DNA of 64,000 nt from Cordia subcordata (lineage: Eukaryota; Streptophyta; Magnoliopsida; Boraginales; Cordiaceae). The translations under genes and the position numbers were made by a program. Of this stretch, positions 12,301 through 27,300 are shown piece by piece. The stretch is taken from NCBI GenBank assembly GCA_028554755.1, contig JAPTOF010000007.1, positions 466,001-530,000 of the forward strand. The letters are read 5' to 3'. How positions within the stretch are numbered: position 1 is the first letter of the stretch; each line of letters opens with the position of its first letter. A model generated the notes under the pieces. That model was not told where the DNA came from. It saw only the letters and a program-made list of their open reading frames with translations, and did no database searches.

Positions 12301-15300
12301 ATCATACTACATGCCCCCACACTCTTGAACAAAATGTTAAAGTAGAAAGAAAGCATCTCCATTTGATAGAAACTACCTTGGCACTGCTAAATCATAATAA
12401 GATGCCTTCTAAGTTCTGGCTAGAAGCCCTGGCCACAGCAAAGTTTTTGATTAACAAAATGCCTACACCTACCCTATTCAAGAAGCCTCCCTATGTATGT
12501 TTATATGGAGAAATCCCTGATTATAATGCTCTGAAAGTCTTTGGTTGCTTGTGTTTTCAATGCCTAGGATAGGAAACTAATAGAATATACATGTCTAGGC
12601 ATGCCAGGTTTGTGGAGCGCACTTTTCCATTTGTAGCACAGTCCCAGACTAATTCTTCCCTCACACCTTATCAGTTTCCTGTTAGAACACCATATACTTC
12701 CTATCAGAGATCTCCTTTGCAGTGTTCTATATCATCTTCTTTAGCTGTGCTACCTCCAACAATATACATGCTACTTCTCCTGGCAATCAGGAGTCAGCCT
12801 CTCGTTTAGTTAATGGCTTAGCTCCCTCTACAGCTCAGGGCAGCCTGCAGACCAGTTCATCATCATCTTCACCATAGTTAAAGAAGAAGATATTTGAAAG
12901 TGGAGACATTTCTCATTAATTGGAAAAATTGAGATCATACAGGTATTTATAGTAGTAGTGAACAGTAGAAAACATAACAACTAATTGCCTAACTAACACA
13001 TTCTCTCCACTACCATAATTGTAACTGACTAGAAAGCTGGCACACTTCACAATTAATTACAACACACTCTGATACCCTTTTAGACTCTTCTATTAGCCCC
13101 CCTCAAGCTGAGCTTGGTAATTCACCCAGGGAAACTTGCTTCTAAGATTGGAGAATTGTCTTTGAGAGAGTGGTTTGGTGAATATGTCTGCCAGTTGCTC
13201 ATTTGTAGGTAAGTAAACTAGTTGCAGTGCCTTGCTAGTAAATTGTTCCCTAATAAAGTGATAATCAATCTCTATGTGTTTTGTCCTGAAAGACTAGATT
13301 GGTGGCCAAAGCCATAGTAGACTGATTATCACAAAAGAGCATAGGTGAGTGAACAGGAAGATGCAAGTCTTGAAGCAGATAGGTTAGCCACTTGATTTCA
13401 ACTACAGCATTAGCCATGGCCCTATATTCAGCCTCTGTGGAGCTTCTAGCCACAGTTTGCTGCTTCTTGGAGCACCAAGAGACGAAGGTTGGACCAAGAA
13501 AAGTGGAATAACCTGAAATTGATTTCCCGTCTACTGGATTGGAAGCCCAATTTGAATCTGTATAGCCCATTAAGTCTAGATTCCCTTTGACAAATTTGAG
13601 CCCAAAATTCAAAGTGCCTTTAATGTACCTTAAGCACCTTTTAAGGTCTTGGAAATCTCCCTGAGCTGGTGAATGCATGTGTTGGCACAAGCTGTTGACA
13701 ATATATTGAATATCTGGCCTAGTTAGAGTAAGGTACTGGAGGGCCCCTACTATGCTTCTGAAGAAGGTTGGATCAGGGAAAGGACTTGAGGAGCAATGGA
13801 GAAGAAAAGGAAAAAAAAATAATAAATGCAAATCTAAGAATCAAAGTAGATTGAAGAATTTTGTGTTTAGATGATCAGAAACAGTAATCAAGAGATGAGA
13901 GTAGTAATATAAAGCTATTTGCAATGAAAACTGAGCTCAAATGAAAGAGATGAAGAGGTTTCAACAATGGTGAAAACCCTTGGTTTCGCAAAAGGAGAAG
14001 AGAGAATTGAATACTCTAGAGATGTGAGAAATTGATGAAACTTAGCTGGATGAGCTCGCAATGGAGTGGGCAAGAGATTTGAAGTAGAGAAGATCGGATT
14101 ATGGCAGCTGCAGGGAAGGTGTTAGCCATGGCAGCTGTGGAAAAATAAAAAAAAAAACTCCAGGACCAATAAAGCTCTTGATACCATAAAGAAGAAGATA
14201 TTTGGAAATGTAGGCATTTCTCATTAATTGGAAAAATTGAGATCATACAGGTATTTATAGTAATAGCCTGCAATAGAAAACAACTAACTACCTAACTAAC
14301 ACATTCTCTCCACTACCATAAGTGTAACTAACTAGACAGCTGGCACACTTCACAATTAATTACAACAGACTCTGATACCCTTTTAGGCTTTTATATTAAT
14401 AGTCCTTAGCATTTGGCCAGTCTCATATCTCAGATGAGTCTTCTTCTCTGTCAATCACAAATCCTTCTTCTACATCAATTCAGTTATCTCCTTCAGTGTC
14501 TCCTCAGCCCTTTAACACACACCCTATGATGACCAGGTCTAGGACTGGGTCCCTACCACATCCTCTCTATCTTCTTCATTCATTGTCCTTAGTTCCTAGT
14601 AAAACAGAGCCTGCCACCTTTAAGAAGGCCTCAAAATTGCCCTGTTGGCAGGCAGCCATGAGAGAGGAATATGAGGCCCTTATGAAACGGCAGGCCTGGA
14701 CATTGGTTCCCCTACCCCCTGATAGACAAGCTATTGGATGTAAGTGGATGTGCAAAATTAAAACCCTGATAGACAAGCTATTGGATGTAAGTGGCTGTAC
14801 AAAATTAAAAGGAGGCCTGATGGTTCTATTGCTAGGTATAAGGCAAGGTTGGTTGCCGAGATTTCATCAAGAACAAGCCATTGACTATGTAGAAACCTTC
14901 AATCCTGTGGTTAAGGCGCCAACAATCAGGATTGTTTTATCTTTGGCTTTACATTTTGGCTGGCAACTACACCAATTGGATGTCTCCAATGCCTTTTTAC
15001 ATGGCAACCTTGAAGAGGTTGTTTATATGGAACAACATCAGGGTTTTCAAAATCCCAATCATCCTCAGTTTGTCTGCAAATTACAAAAGTCCCTTTGTGG
15101 ACTTAAACAGGCACCTAGGGCCTGGTATGCAAAATTATCATCTTTTTTGCTTCAACAGGGATTTGTCACTACCTCAGCCGATATCTCTTTATACATTCAG
15201 AAGATTGCCACTCATACCTTAATCGTTTTGGTCTATGTTGATGATATTATCATCACAGGTTCTTCTCCTATAGCTATTTCTAGTATTATTCAAGTAATGG

Positions 15301-18300
15301 GGAAGGATTTTGCTATGAAATATTTGGGCCAGTTGTCCTATTTTCTGGGATTAGAGGTCACACAAACTGAAAAAGGGCTACGCCTTCGTCAAACTAAATA
15401 TGCTATTGATCTACTTTAGAAGGCTGGATTGACTGAATGCAAACTTGTCTGTACACCTTCTATCTCTAAATATGCTAAAGGTTCTGTTGAAGGAAATGAA
15501 CTGTTCTCCAATCTAACTCGTTTCAGATGTCTAGTAGGAGCTTTGCAATATTTGACTGTAACCAGGCCTGACATCCAATATTCAGTTAGCACAAAATTTT
15601 ACACATTGGTCTGCATTTCGCACCTGGTTCTCTCTCACTTCTGGCCTTCTCAGATAGAAACTGGGCCAGTGATATTTCTGACAGAAAATCCACTACAGGG
15701 TATTGTGTTTATTTAGGGCCAAATCTTATATCTTGGTACTGCAAGGAACAGCCTACTGTGGCCAAGTCTCTACTGAAGCAGAGTACAGGGCCATGGCCAC
15801 CACTGCTCCAGAAATTGCCTGGCTCACCTATTTGCTACAAGCTCTACATATTCCTGTACATATCCCTACACTAGCTTGTGACAATGTTTCAGCACCAGCT
15901 CTTGCATCTAATCCGGTCTCTCATGCGAGAACAAAACACAGAAATGGACTATCATTACATAAGGGAGCAGGTTATTAACAAGAAGCTTCACATTTCTTGC
16001 GTCTCTTCTAAAGAGCAAGTGGCTGACACCCTTACTAAGTCACTGACTACTGAACAATTTGAATATCTCAGAGGCAAGCTTCCTCTAGTGGTGCACCAGA
16101 GATCAGCCTGAGGGGGGCTGTTAGAGTATACAGGATCAGTATGCATTTCCATTGTACAACAGTTGGTCTGGTAGTTAAGTACTTGAGTTGAAGTCAACTC
16201 ATTAATGTTAACTGACAGCTCAGCATGTTCTGTTGGTTAGTTAGAGCTAAGCAATTCATTTTAAATCTGTGCCTGTAAATATCAGGCACTTGTAACAGAT
16301 TCATTTGATGAAATGAATGCCATTTTCTCCCAAAATATCTTCTGTTAAGAAGAACTTCCCTAGACATCTAAGGAACTCTGCAATGTTCTCTGCAGGTTCT
16401 CTTACCTGGCACTAAATGTCATTTTATTCTAAATTTTTCTACTTATTTCCTGGTTCAATTCTTTCATGTTCTCCCATACATCTTAATTTGCCGCATATCT
16501 CTGATGATATAAAAGCTTTGTTCTCATGACTAATTTTGGCCTATTCAGTTTCTTCATGTCACGTCTACATACTCTGAGAACCTATACTTTAAAATTGCAG
16601 CGGTCCTAGACGTGATTCTCAGCTGGAAAGCAAGGCAAAGTATGTCATTCCATGTTAAGTTACGCTACATTCTAAAGGTTGTCTCTGCTGCTGCGTGGGT
16701 AGTAATTTTACCGGTCACTTACGCTTATACATGGGAAAGTACTAGTGGATTAGCTCAAACCATTAGAAGTTGGTTTGGCAATGGTGCGAGTTCTCCTTCA
16801 CTGTTTGTCTTGGCTGTTGTCCTCTATTTGTTACCAAATATGCTTGCGGCTGTTCTTTTTTTATTTCCCTTCGTCCGTCGATTCCTTGAAAGTTCAAATT
16901 TCAAGATTGTGATGCTTATGATGTGGTGGTCACAGGTATGCATCGTGCATCTGTTCTCTCTCTCTCTCTCTCTGTCTCTGTAATATTTTATTACCTGATC
17001 ACTACATAATATATTCTATTTTACAAATTTGAGTATTTGATGCATCGCAGCCTCGGCTTTATGTTGGAAGGGGAATGCATGAGAGTACATTTTCTCTATT
17101 TAAGTAAGAAATTGAAGGCCCTTTAGAGTTTTAGAGAGGTTTTCCTTTTCTTCTTTTGATTTCTCTCTATCTGGAACTTGCAGGTATACAATGTTCTGGA
17201 TTCTTCTGATTGTGACTAAGCTGGCATGTAGCTACTACTTAGAGGTGCCTCTCTTCCCATTACCGGACTGATTGTGTTTTCATTATAACACATCACATAG
17301 ATATTCACATATTCTGCTTCATGGTTTTAGTTTGCAGTAGCTTGCATGAGGTTGTAATTCGATGTTCAAGACTTTGACTCCATGTACAGTTACTACACGT
17401 GGAGTCATGCAAAGTATGTAGGCGTAAATGCATATCAATTAGGTAGTGGAATTTCATGGGTGTATGTATAAAATTATTTGCATATCAATTAGGTAGTGGG
17501 TGTCAATGGCTAAGCCATGTGTTATTTAGTTATCTGGTAGACAGGTCAATCTCTATATATGAAGAATTTGGTCTCAGATCATATATCTGGTGTTGTTTAA
17601 TAGCTAATAAATTTACTGCATGCAACTGCTTCTCCATCTTTCTGGTTATTTTTTTTTTAAAAGAAGTCTCCAAATTATAGAACTCTCTGCATTTTCTTGA
17701 TTCTCCCTCACATATACCCAAAACAAAATGATTTATTCCAAGTTTCTTCATTCTCCGTAACACAAAACCATTCTGTAATATGGTTCTACCTGTTGCATTT
17801 TTCAAAGTCATATCATAAGTTCACAGTAATCTACATTGTGATTTCTGGTTTACAAAATCATTAAAGAAATGCTCACAGGAATGGACGTACCTGAGTCTTG
17901 TAACTTGCTTGTTGGCTAAAATATAGAACATATCTAACTTTGGTGGGGAAGATGCCTGGACTTAGAGTGGAGTATCATGCTTCTTAACTGCATTTTGTAG
18001 GGAAGAGTACTGAGTTTGTCTACTTCCAAGTAAATGCCTATAGAAAGGTGGTTTATTGTGGTTCTTCTTTTTCTACTTAGACTTGTTAAGATTGTTAAGA
18101 TAAAAGCTTCATACTTCTCATAGTAGTGGCCTCCTTTATTTTTTTCGTTATATGACACAAAAGGTATTGTCTCTTATCTGATGTGGGATTGAGACTTGTT
18201 ATATAATACAGTGAGAGATCTCGTTTGATTTAATAGGAAAACTTTTAAGGATTTAATGCTATTATAACCTTCTTCCTCCTTAACTTTTTTCGAACTGCTA

Positions 18301-21300
18301 CACACTTCCTGATGCAGATAAAGCCTTTAGTGGGTCCAACAAAAGCAGTCATGAGAGTCCACATAATGACTTATAAGTGGCATGAATTTTTTCCCCAAGG
18401 TAGTAAACGTGTGTTTGTGCTTGGAGCATATTACTTCGTACATTCAGCCCTTTCACATAATTATTTGATTTGCAGCGAGGAAGAACATTGGTGTTGTCAT
18501 TGCTATATGGGCCCCAGTCATTCTTGTATGGCCTTTTCTTCTCCTAGTTGTTTGCTCAAGTTTTCTCCTTTTAATTCTATGGGGTTGGAACATGTAGAGG
18601 ATGCATTTCTCTTTAAATTTTCCATATGACATTGAAGTTTTTCACCTTGTCCTTTCACTTCTCTTTTTGAAGGTCTATTTCATGGATACCCAGATCTGGT
18701 ATGCCATATTTTCAACTTTATTTGGAGGTATCTATGGTGCATTTCGTCGCCTTGGAGAGGTTATTATGGATTCATCTTTCCTCTGTTTATTATTGTTATT
18801 AGTGTTAGTTTATTGAACTCTCTCTCACATTTGGAGTAGAAGAAATTTTGTGTTCATATCTAGTATTATAAATAAGAGGATTATGTTGAGTATTAGCATT
18901 AAGCCATTCTCTTAACTCTTTAATCTCTCTCTCCTTTTTCTTTAACATGCTTAGACCATGAACTCTCCCTCGTCTTATATAGAAAGAGGACGACTAACAA
19001 CTAACATTGAAAGAAATTCATGCACCGATTTTGAAGAGTGATAAGAATTGTAGAGAGAGAAGAAATGTGGAAGTGTTTGTATTTATTTTGTTCAATCTGT
19101 ACAGGTTAATAGTGCAGATATTTGTAGCTGTTTCCTATGCTACTGCTATTTCCACTTCTCAACTAACAGCTGCACCTATAACTACCTACACGTGCACAGA
19201 TCATTTAGTCACATTTAACACATAATGCAGATGTGTTAATTATATGTTCTAGAGGATTCTTATACTTTCTGCAGATGTGTTAATTATGTCTTCTAGAAGA
19301 TTCTTATACCATACTTGAGCTGCTCAGCGAACATATTGACTGACTTAATACATTGTTAACTAACTGAATGCGCTATAGCTTATCAGAGAGAGAGAAAGGC
19401 TGTGGTAAAGAGAGCTTATAATTTCATGTAGCCGGAAATTTTGTACTGATTGATAATGAGAATGGCATAGCAATTTCTTAAATGAGTTAACAGTTTCCAA
19501 AAGTATATTTTGCTGCTCATGTAGTACTAGTTTTCTTGGGTGAAGATCATGTACTGTCGGTATCACTGTTTCTGACAAGATCGTACTAGACTGGTCTCTT
19601 TAATTCTTATCTTTTATTAGTTCTTTATTTGATCTTAAGTTTATCTTGCTTTCAGATCCGAACTCTAGGCATGTTGAGATCCCGGTTTGATTCCTTGCCT
19701 GGTGCATTCAATGCCTGCATAATACCAGAGGAGAAGAATGAGCCACCCAGAAAGAAAGGACTCAAGGCCACATTGTCCCGCAACTTTAAGCGGGTAGAAT
19801 TGGATTCAAAGCTAGTTTGGCTTTCAGTTTGAAAACACCATAGAAAGGCATTTTAAAAACGGATTTTTGGTTTAACAGGATTTTTGGTAAAAATGGAAAT
19901 ATGTTTGGTTAGTTTTATATGACACGGACTTGTATTAAACGACATGATATTTGGTTTTATATTTAAAAATAATGGTTGGTTGTCTAAATTACTAAAATTT
20001 GCATTTTGAAACTTTTAATACTAAAGTACTATTTGCTCTATATCATATATATATATATATATTCTTTTGATTATATGTTAACTAGTTTGAACAATTTTTA
20101 AAGAAATTATAATTGACTAATAATTACGTTTTAGTAATTATTAAATAAAATATATTTTTATTAATTTTATTTATTATTAAGATTATTGATTATTTATTAT
20201 TAATTTAATTATTTATTATTATATTTTATTATTTTATTTTTATTAAATTTAAACTTTTAAGCTTATTTTCTATTTTTAATTATTATATTTTATTTAGTTT
20301 TTAGTTATAATTGTAATTCAAGAAAATATTAATAAATGAGGACATTTTTGTCTTATAGTTTTGTAAAACTCCTTCCTACAAATTGCAAAGGAAGAAGTAA
20401 AAAATTTTAACTTCTCCTTTTGAGCCCAAAACCCTGTTGACTTTTGGTTCAAACCGACTATGAAAAATCAAACACCCTCATTTTTTCATAACTAACTTTT
20501 AGGTTGCAAAAGTCAGTTTGGCTCTGCAAAATGGAAAACCAAACTGGCTCTCACAGTCTTTGGATTATGTACCCTTGCCCAAATTTGAGAATTTCAGCTG
20601 ATCTAATTGCTGATGACATTTTTCAATTTCAATGTTGTAGATTCCGTCTAGTAAAGATAAAGAATCTGCAAGATTTGCTCAGTTGTGGAACAAAATAATC
20701 ACGAGTTTCAGAGAGGAAGATCTTATCAGCAATAGGTATATTTGGAACTGTTGCAGCTAAGAATTTTTTCTGTTTAATTCATTCCTATGTTTTAAATTCA
20801 AGCAGTTCCCCTATCTCACACATGCGTGTGCATGCCACATAGGCTTCTAATCTTGTGGTATGCCCGAAATAAGAAGTCCATTCCGTGGCAGTGTAAATCC
20901 ATTAGTCATCTTGCTCTTATTTTCAGGGAAATGGACCTGTTGCTTGTTCCATATTGGGCTGATCGCGATTTGGAGAACCTCACTCAGTGGCCTCCTTTTT
21001 TACTGGCCAGCAAGGTCTTTCACTTGTTCCATCCTTTTCCCTTCAACGGTACATGCAATTAGTGTCTGTTTCTTTCAGGTTGCCACGAGGTAAGGAAGAC
21101 AAGATAAAATACACCAACATATAGATGTAAGAGTAGTCAACCACTGAATGTTGTACTAACACATAAAAAATGAAGGAAAACATTGGAGATGTCATATTTT
21201 TGCTGCAGAAGGAGGCTATGTAGATAACATTGTGATCAGCATGTTATTTATGTCCTTGTGATTGACATAATGATGAGAAGAGAGAGAGAGAGCGAGAGCG

Positions 21301-24300
21301 AGTTGGGGGAGGGGGGGGGAGGGGAGAGAGGGAAGGCGAGATCAAAAGCAGATGAAATGTGTTGCCAAAGAGTATTTCTAAACTGAGCATATGAGGCAAT
21401 GAATGATTCTGTTGCAGTACATGTATATATATAGAATTTAGTGATGCTGCTTCACTACTAGCTAACTCACATGCTTTCTATCTAACTATATGAAGCCTAA
21501 CTAAACACGTGCTAGATATTTTTGAACGTGCTTTAATATAGCTATACATAAATCTTTGCGAGTCTTCTAGAAGCGATAACTACTATTAATTAGTTGCTCT
21601 CGAGTCCTTAGCCTATGTTGCTGCATTGTTACTTAGCTTGGGGTATATTATATAATCCCCCTAAAGCTTAGCTTGGGAAATTGCAGGGGAAGCTTGGATT
21701 TAAGATATTGACTCTCAATAATAGTCTAATAGACAAGGCTTTAGTAAAGAGATCTGTTAGCTGCTGGGTTGGAATATGCTGCAAGTGAAGATCTTTAGAA
21801 GTCACCAATTCTCTCACTAAATGATAGTCCGAGTCAATGTGCTTTGTTAGTGATGAGAGCATTAACTGAAGCATTGTCACACCACAGAGTGGGACAAGTA
21901 ATGGGGATGCTCAGGGCGTGAAGTTTAAATAACCATTTTATTTCAGCCTCAGTGGAACTCCTGCTCATAGTTGGCTGTTATATTTGAACACCAAGAGATA
22001 AGTTTTGCGCCAAGAAAAATACCAATTCTGGTAGTGGATCTCCTGTCATTAGAATTCGAGGTCCAATCTAAATCAGGGCTCATAGTGATATGCATACTAG
22101 GCCTGAATAAAAGAACCTGAGTCATAGAACCTTGGAGGTATCTTAGAAGCCTCTTGAGGGCTGCAAAATTCTCGAGTGAATGCATGCATACGTTAACATA
22201 CTGAGTTCATGGCAAACTTAATATCAGGCCTTATTATAGTCAAATATTGAAGGGCCGCTACTAAGCTTCTAAGATCTGTTGGGAAGAGCAAGGAGCTTTG
22301 GTGGAATCTTTAGCAAATGAGGTGAAATGAGGAACTGCTGGTGTGGGACACTGCTTGCACTGAAACATCATTGACCTCTTAAGCAAATCAGCGCATGATC
22401 TATTTGATGGAGCAGTAATCCTTCTATGGTATATTCTACCTCATTGCCCAATATATAGGGTAGCTTGCTTAGGTGTTTGATTGCGAACTAAGGGCTCATA
22501 AGATGTGTAAAAGAATCTATGGCAGTTTGAGAGGATCTAGTAATAGGGATGTCTTCTTGATAGACTAGATAGAATAGTTGCGTAAAGTCCTGACAGCTGT
22601 AATTAATATTCTGCCAGCTAGGCAGTTAGTTATAGTAGTACATGTGTTCAAGTAGTCAGTTAGTTAGTTATTGACTTACATTGACTTGTAGCCTAAGGCA
22701 CACTATAAATATTTGGTTGTAACTACTTCTCAATAATAATGGAATCATTTTCTCTTTCATTTTACATGGTATCCAGAGCAGAAAGGTCCTGGAGCTCTCC
22801 TTTTTCACATATGCCATAGCTGTGACCTTTTAACCATCCTTCTTTTTTCTTCTTCCTTATCTCAAAACTCCTCTATCATTCTTTTACCCATCTCATTGTG
22901 AGCAGATTCATATAATTTTTCACATATTTCTTCACCTTTCTCTATTTGATTTCTCACTTCTCTGCTTCGCGACAAGTCAGGGTTTCTTCTATCAATGAAA
23001 CCTTGATTTTTTCTTTAATTCTTCAACAGATCACAATCAAACCAGCTTCAATCTTCTTCTCTTTCACTCGCCTTACAAATTCATATAACTTTCATATAAT
23101 TTCTTGTTTGTTCTCCTTGTCTAGGGTTTTCTCTCATCACTAAAAGCTTCATAGCTTCTTCTTATGGCTTTACCTTCAGATTTAGCTATGTTTCCTGGAC
23201 TCAAGGTTCTCACGAGGAATCTATCTAGTCTAGTGCATATTAAACTAGACAATAACAATTACTTCCAATGGAAATCTCGGATGGAAGCTCTACTTTCTGC
23301 CAATGATCTTCCGGATCATGTCACAGGAGCAGCTCCTTGTCCTCCTAGCACAGTTAGTCAACCTGATGGCTCTGCTGTCGTTAATCCAGAATATACTAAT
23401 TGGATTACCATTGACAAGCATCTCAGAACTTGTCTCTATGCCTTTATCTCCTCTGAAGTCTTCTCTTGGGTGTCTCAGCTGACCTCTGCTGTAGCGATAT
23501 GGAGTGCATTGGCTACTAGGTACAATTACCTCAGCAGAGCACACATTCAACAGTTGAAACTGAAGTTGCACAATCTACACGAAGGTACTCAAACTATGCA
23601 GGCCAATTTGGATCAAGTTAAAAATATTACAGATGCTCTTGTAGCAGCTTGAGTTGCTGTTGATCCTGAAGATCTAATCTACTACATCCTCCAGGAGCTA
23701 CCATCTCAGTTTGATTCCTTTAAAGCTTCTATCCGAACAAGATCCACTCACCTCTCTGTTCTTGAACTGATCAATCTCCTTATCTCTGAAAACCTTATCG
23801 TTCAAACTTCTGCTATGTCTCTCAATTCCACTACACAGGACACTCACACTGCTCTTAGTGCCACTAACAATAGCACTACTAATGCTGCCTTTAGAGGCAG
23901 AGGTGGCAGGGGCAGAGGGTTTCAAGAGAGAGGTGGTAGAAATGGAGCTGGTAGGTCTAATCAAACTGCCCCCTGGCATCTTAGGAACGCCACCTGCTAT
24001 TGGACTATCTGTTGCTCAGTCTCAACAGTCCCAGGCTAGTCAGGCTTATGCTCAGTCATATCCTAGATTATAGTGCCAAATCTGTGGCAAGGCCAATCAT
24101 TTTGCAATAGAGTGTTGGCATAGGAATGACCATATCAATTATGGCAACCCTAAACAAGGCAAACAAGCCATGACTGCTCAGTCTGTAGCCTCCTTATCTG
24201 GTTCTAGTTCTGAATGGTTCTTGGATAGTAGTGCTAACACTCATGTCACAGCAGATTTAAACGACTTTGTGGTAGCTCAGCCATATCAAGGAATTGATGC

Positions 24301-27300
24301 AGTGACTGTTGGTAGTGGATAGAACTTACCTATTCAACATACTGGGTCAGGTATCACAACTAGTTCTTACTAATCTTCTTCATGTCCCTGATATATCCAC
24401 TAGTCTTCTTTCTGTCTACTAACTCACTAAAGACAATTCCTGAACTCTTGTTTTCAATTCAAAGGAGGTGACTATAGTGGACAATACTACAAGCAAGGTC
24501 CTGTTCAGGGCCCCCTGTAGGAGTGGACTCTATGCACTTCATCAGTCAACTTTGCTGCTTCCTATCAACTCAACAGTAAAAAGGACAAGATTGCACTAAG
24601 TACTGCAGCAATTTCTACTTCTATTCAGTGTCATAGCTCCACTGTTACACAAGCTACTACTCATCTCTGGCATGCCAGGCTTGGACATCCAACTTCCTCT
24701 GTTCTGCAACAATTGTCTAGTGAATTAGGTTTCATTTGTACTTCTAATTCACTGTAGTGTGTCCCTTGTGCTGTGTCAAAGTCTCATAAATTGTCTTTTC
24801 CCTCATCCCCTAGTGTATCCCTTGCCTTTTTTCATTTGGTTCATGCAGACATATGGGGACCATCCCCTGTGCTTTCTAGCATGGGATACAAGTACTACTT
24901 CTTGTTAATGGATGATTTTTCTAGATTTACATGGATTTATCCACTCAAACTTAAATATGATACCTATGATGCTTTCCTAAGCTTTAATTCCATGGTTACT
25001 ACTCAATTTAACACCACAATAAAGTTATTCAGGTCCGATAATGGAACAGAATTTGTTAACAAAAAGTTTCAACACCTGTTTCAGTCTCAAGGCACTCTAC
25101 ATCAAACTTCTTGTGCCCATACCCCTCAACAAAATGGCAAGGCTGAGAGGAAACACAGACATCTTATTAAAAAAACATTGTCTTTACTCAACCAAGCCTC
25201 TCTACCCTTTGAATACTGGTTAGAATGCCCTTGCCTGTGCCAATTTTTTAATTAATAGACTTCCTACTCCTACATTAGACAATCATACTCCTTTTGAACT
25301 TCTCTATCATACAAAATCTGCTTATACAGTATTTAAGGTGTTTGTATGCCTCTGTTTCCCATGGCTAAGGCCTTACAATAACCATAAACTAGAAAACAGA
25401 TCCAGGCCATGTGTCTTTCCTGGCTATCCACCAAGCACCAAAGGGTACAAATGTCTTGATTTGACAACAAACAAAATCTTCATATCAAGACATGTGGTGT
25501 TCTTTGAGAATCAGTTTCCATATGCAACTTATACTCAGCCCAGCAACTCTGCTATTGCTTCTACATTCCTTGAAGTTCCTTTATCTCTTATTTTTCCACA
25601 TCTTGCCACAGATAATTCTCCTCTTGAACTGTCTATACCTGGTGATTCCACATTGTCCACATCTACTTCCTCAATTCCTTCTCAAGTCTTTTCCTCTACT
25701 CCTATGTCCAGTCCCTTACAATTAATAAACTCTCCAGCTCTAATCTCACACCAGCAAGATCCTAACTCTTCTTCTACTTCCACAATTCATCCCAATCAGC
25801 CGGGCTTAGCTGGTTTCACTTTCCTAGTCAACAATCATCCTATGTTGATAAGGTCAAAGACTGGTTCATTACCACCACCATTGTATCAGTTGCACTCCTT
25901 GATCAGAACTCCTACTACAACTGAGCCAATGAGTTACAAAAAGGCCTCTAAGTATGCTTGTTGGGTGAAAGCAATGGAGGAGGAATACCAGGCCTTATTA
26001 CAATAGAAAACCTGGGAATTGGTTCCTCTTCCATATGGTAGAACACCCATTTGTTGTAAATGGGTTTACAAAATCAAAAGGAATGCTGATGGTTCTATTT
26101 CTAGATATAAGGCAAGGTCGGTGGATTCTTGCAGGAACATGGAATTGCCTATACGGAGACATTCTGCCCTGTTATTAAACCATAAACCATTAGAATTGTT
26201 CTTAGTTTAGCACTCACAAATGGATGGTCCATCAGGAAATTAGATGTCTGTAATGCTTTTTTCCATGGCTCTTTCTCTGAAACTATGTATATGACTCAGC
26301 CTCCAGGTTTTCAGGATCCCTCTAAGCCTGGACTAGTCTGTCATCTCAGAAAGTCTTTATATGGCCTTAAACAAGCCCCCAGGGCTTGGTTTCACAAACT
26401 GACTTCCTTCTTAATCCAATAGGGTTTCAAAGCAAGCAAAGCAGACTCTTCACTCTTTATACATCACATTGCCTTAGATTACACTTTGATGCTTATTTAT
26501 GTTGATGATATTCTACTCATAGGCAGTTCTACATCCTATATGACTCAGCTTCTCAAGGCAATGAATGCACAATTCATTATGAAGGACTTGGGGGAATTAT
26601 CCTATTTCTTAGGCTTAGAAGTTCAGAGAATGTTTGATTCTTTCATTTTGCATCAGACCAACTATGCGCTGGATTTGGTAAAAAAAGGCTGGCATGGCAC
26701 CTGTTGATGTGCCTACTCTACCCAAACAGTCTCAGGCTTCTAGTTCCTCTATTGCTTTCTCTAATCCTACTCTATTTAGAAGCCTTGTTGGAGCCTTACA
26801 ATATCTTACTATGACCAGGCCAGACATACAATATGCAGTTAATAGTTTGTGTCAGCATATGCATTCTCCTACTCAGGGTGATTTCCAGTCCTTAAAAAGA
26901 TGCATCGGATACATTCGGGGCTCAGTCTCTATAGGGTTGAAATTTGTCAAAGGATCATTTGGTTTAATAGGATACACTGACTCAGATTGGGCTTCCAGTA
27001 CAGAGGACAGGAAATCCACTTCAGGGTATTCCATCTTTCTAGGTCCAAATATGATTTCTTGTTGCTCTAAAAAGCAGCCAACAATAGTAAGAAGCTCAAC
27101 TGAAGTAGAATATAGGGCTATGGCAAATGTAGTAGCAAAAATCAAATGGTTAAAATATCTTCTGCAGGACTTGCACATTCCTGGTTCCACTCCTCTACTT
27201 TACTGTGATAGTCAATCTGCCGTAGCTTTGGCTATAAATCTAGCTTTTCATGGCAGAACCAAGTACATAGAAATTGACTATCACTTCACAAGGGAACAAG

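Larger units (their letters stand above)
10303..16347 (+). mobile_element. Ty1/copia retrotransposon, intron-inserted, nested host
   Basis: The LTRs at 10303-10531 and 16119-16347 are both 229 bp and differ at about 22 positions by eye, so insertion is not recent. The target duplication AGAAG flanks both ends (10298-10302, 16348-16352). A tRNA-Met primer site, TGGTATCTAGAGCAGG, follows the left LTR at 10532, and a GAGGGGGGC purine tract precedes the right LTR. The LTR carries CTATAAATA. The interior keeps gag start, pre-integrase, integrase, reverse transcriptase and RNase H pieces in copia order, but gag C-terminus and protease are missing. Two later elements (11089-11647 and 12879-14398) interrupt it. 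It accounts for most of the 9394-16600 intron. Confidence 0.93.
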
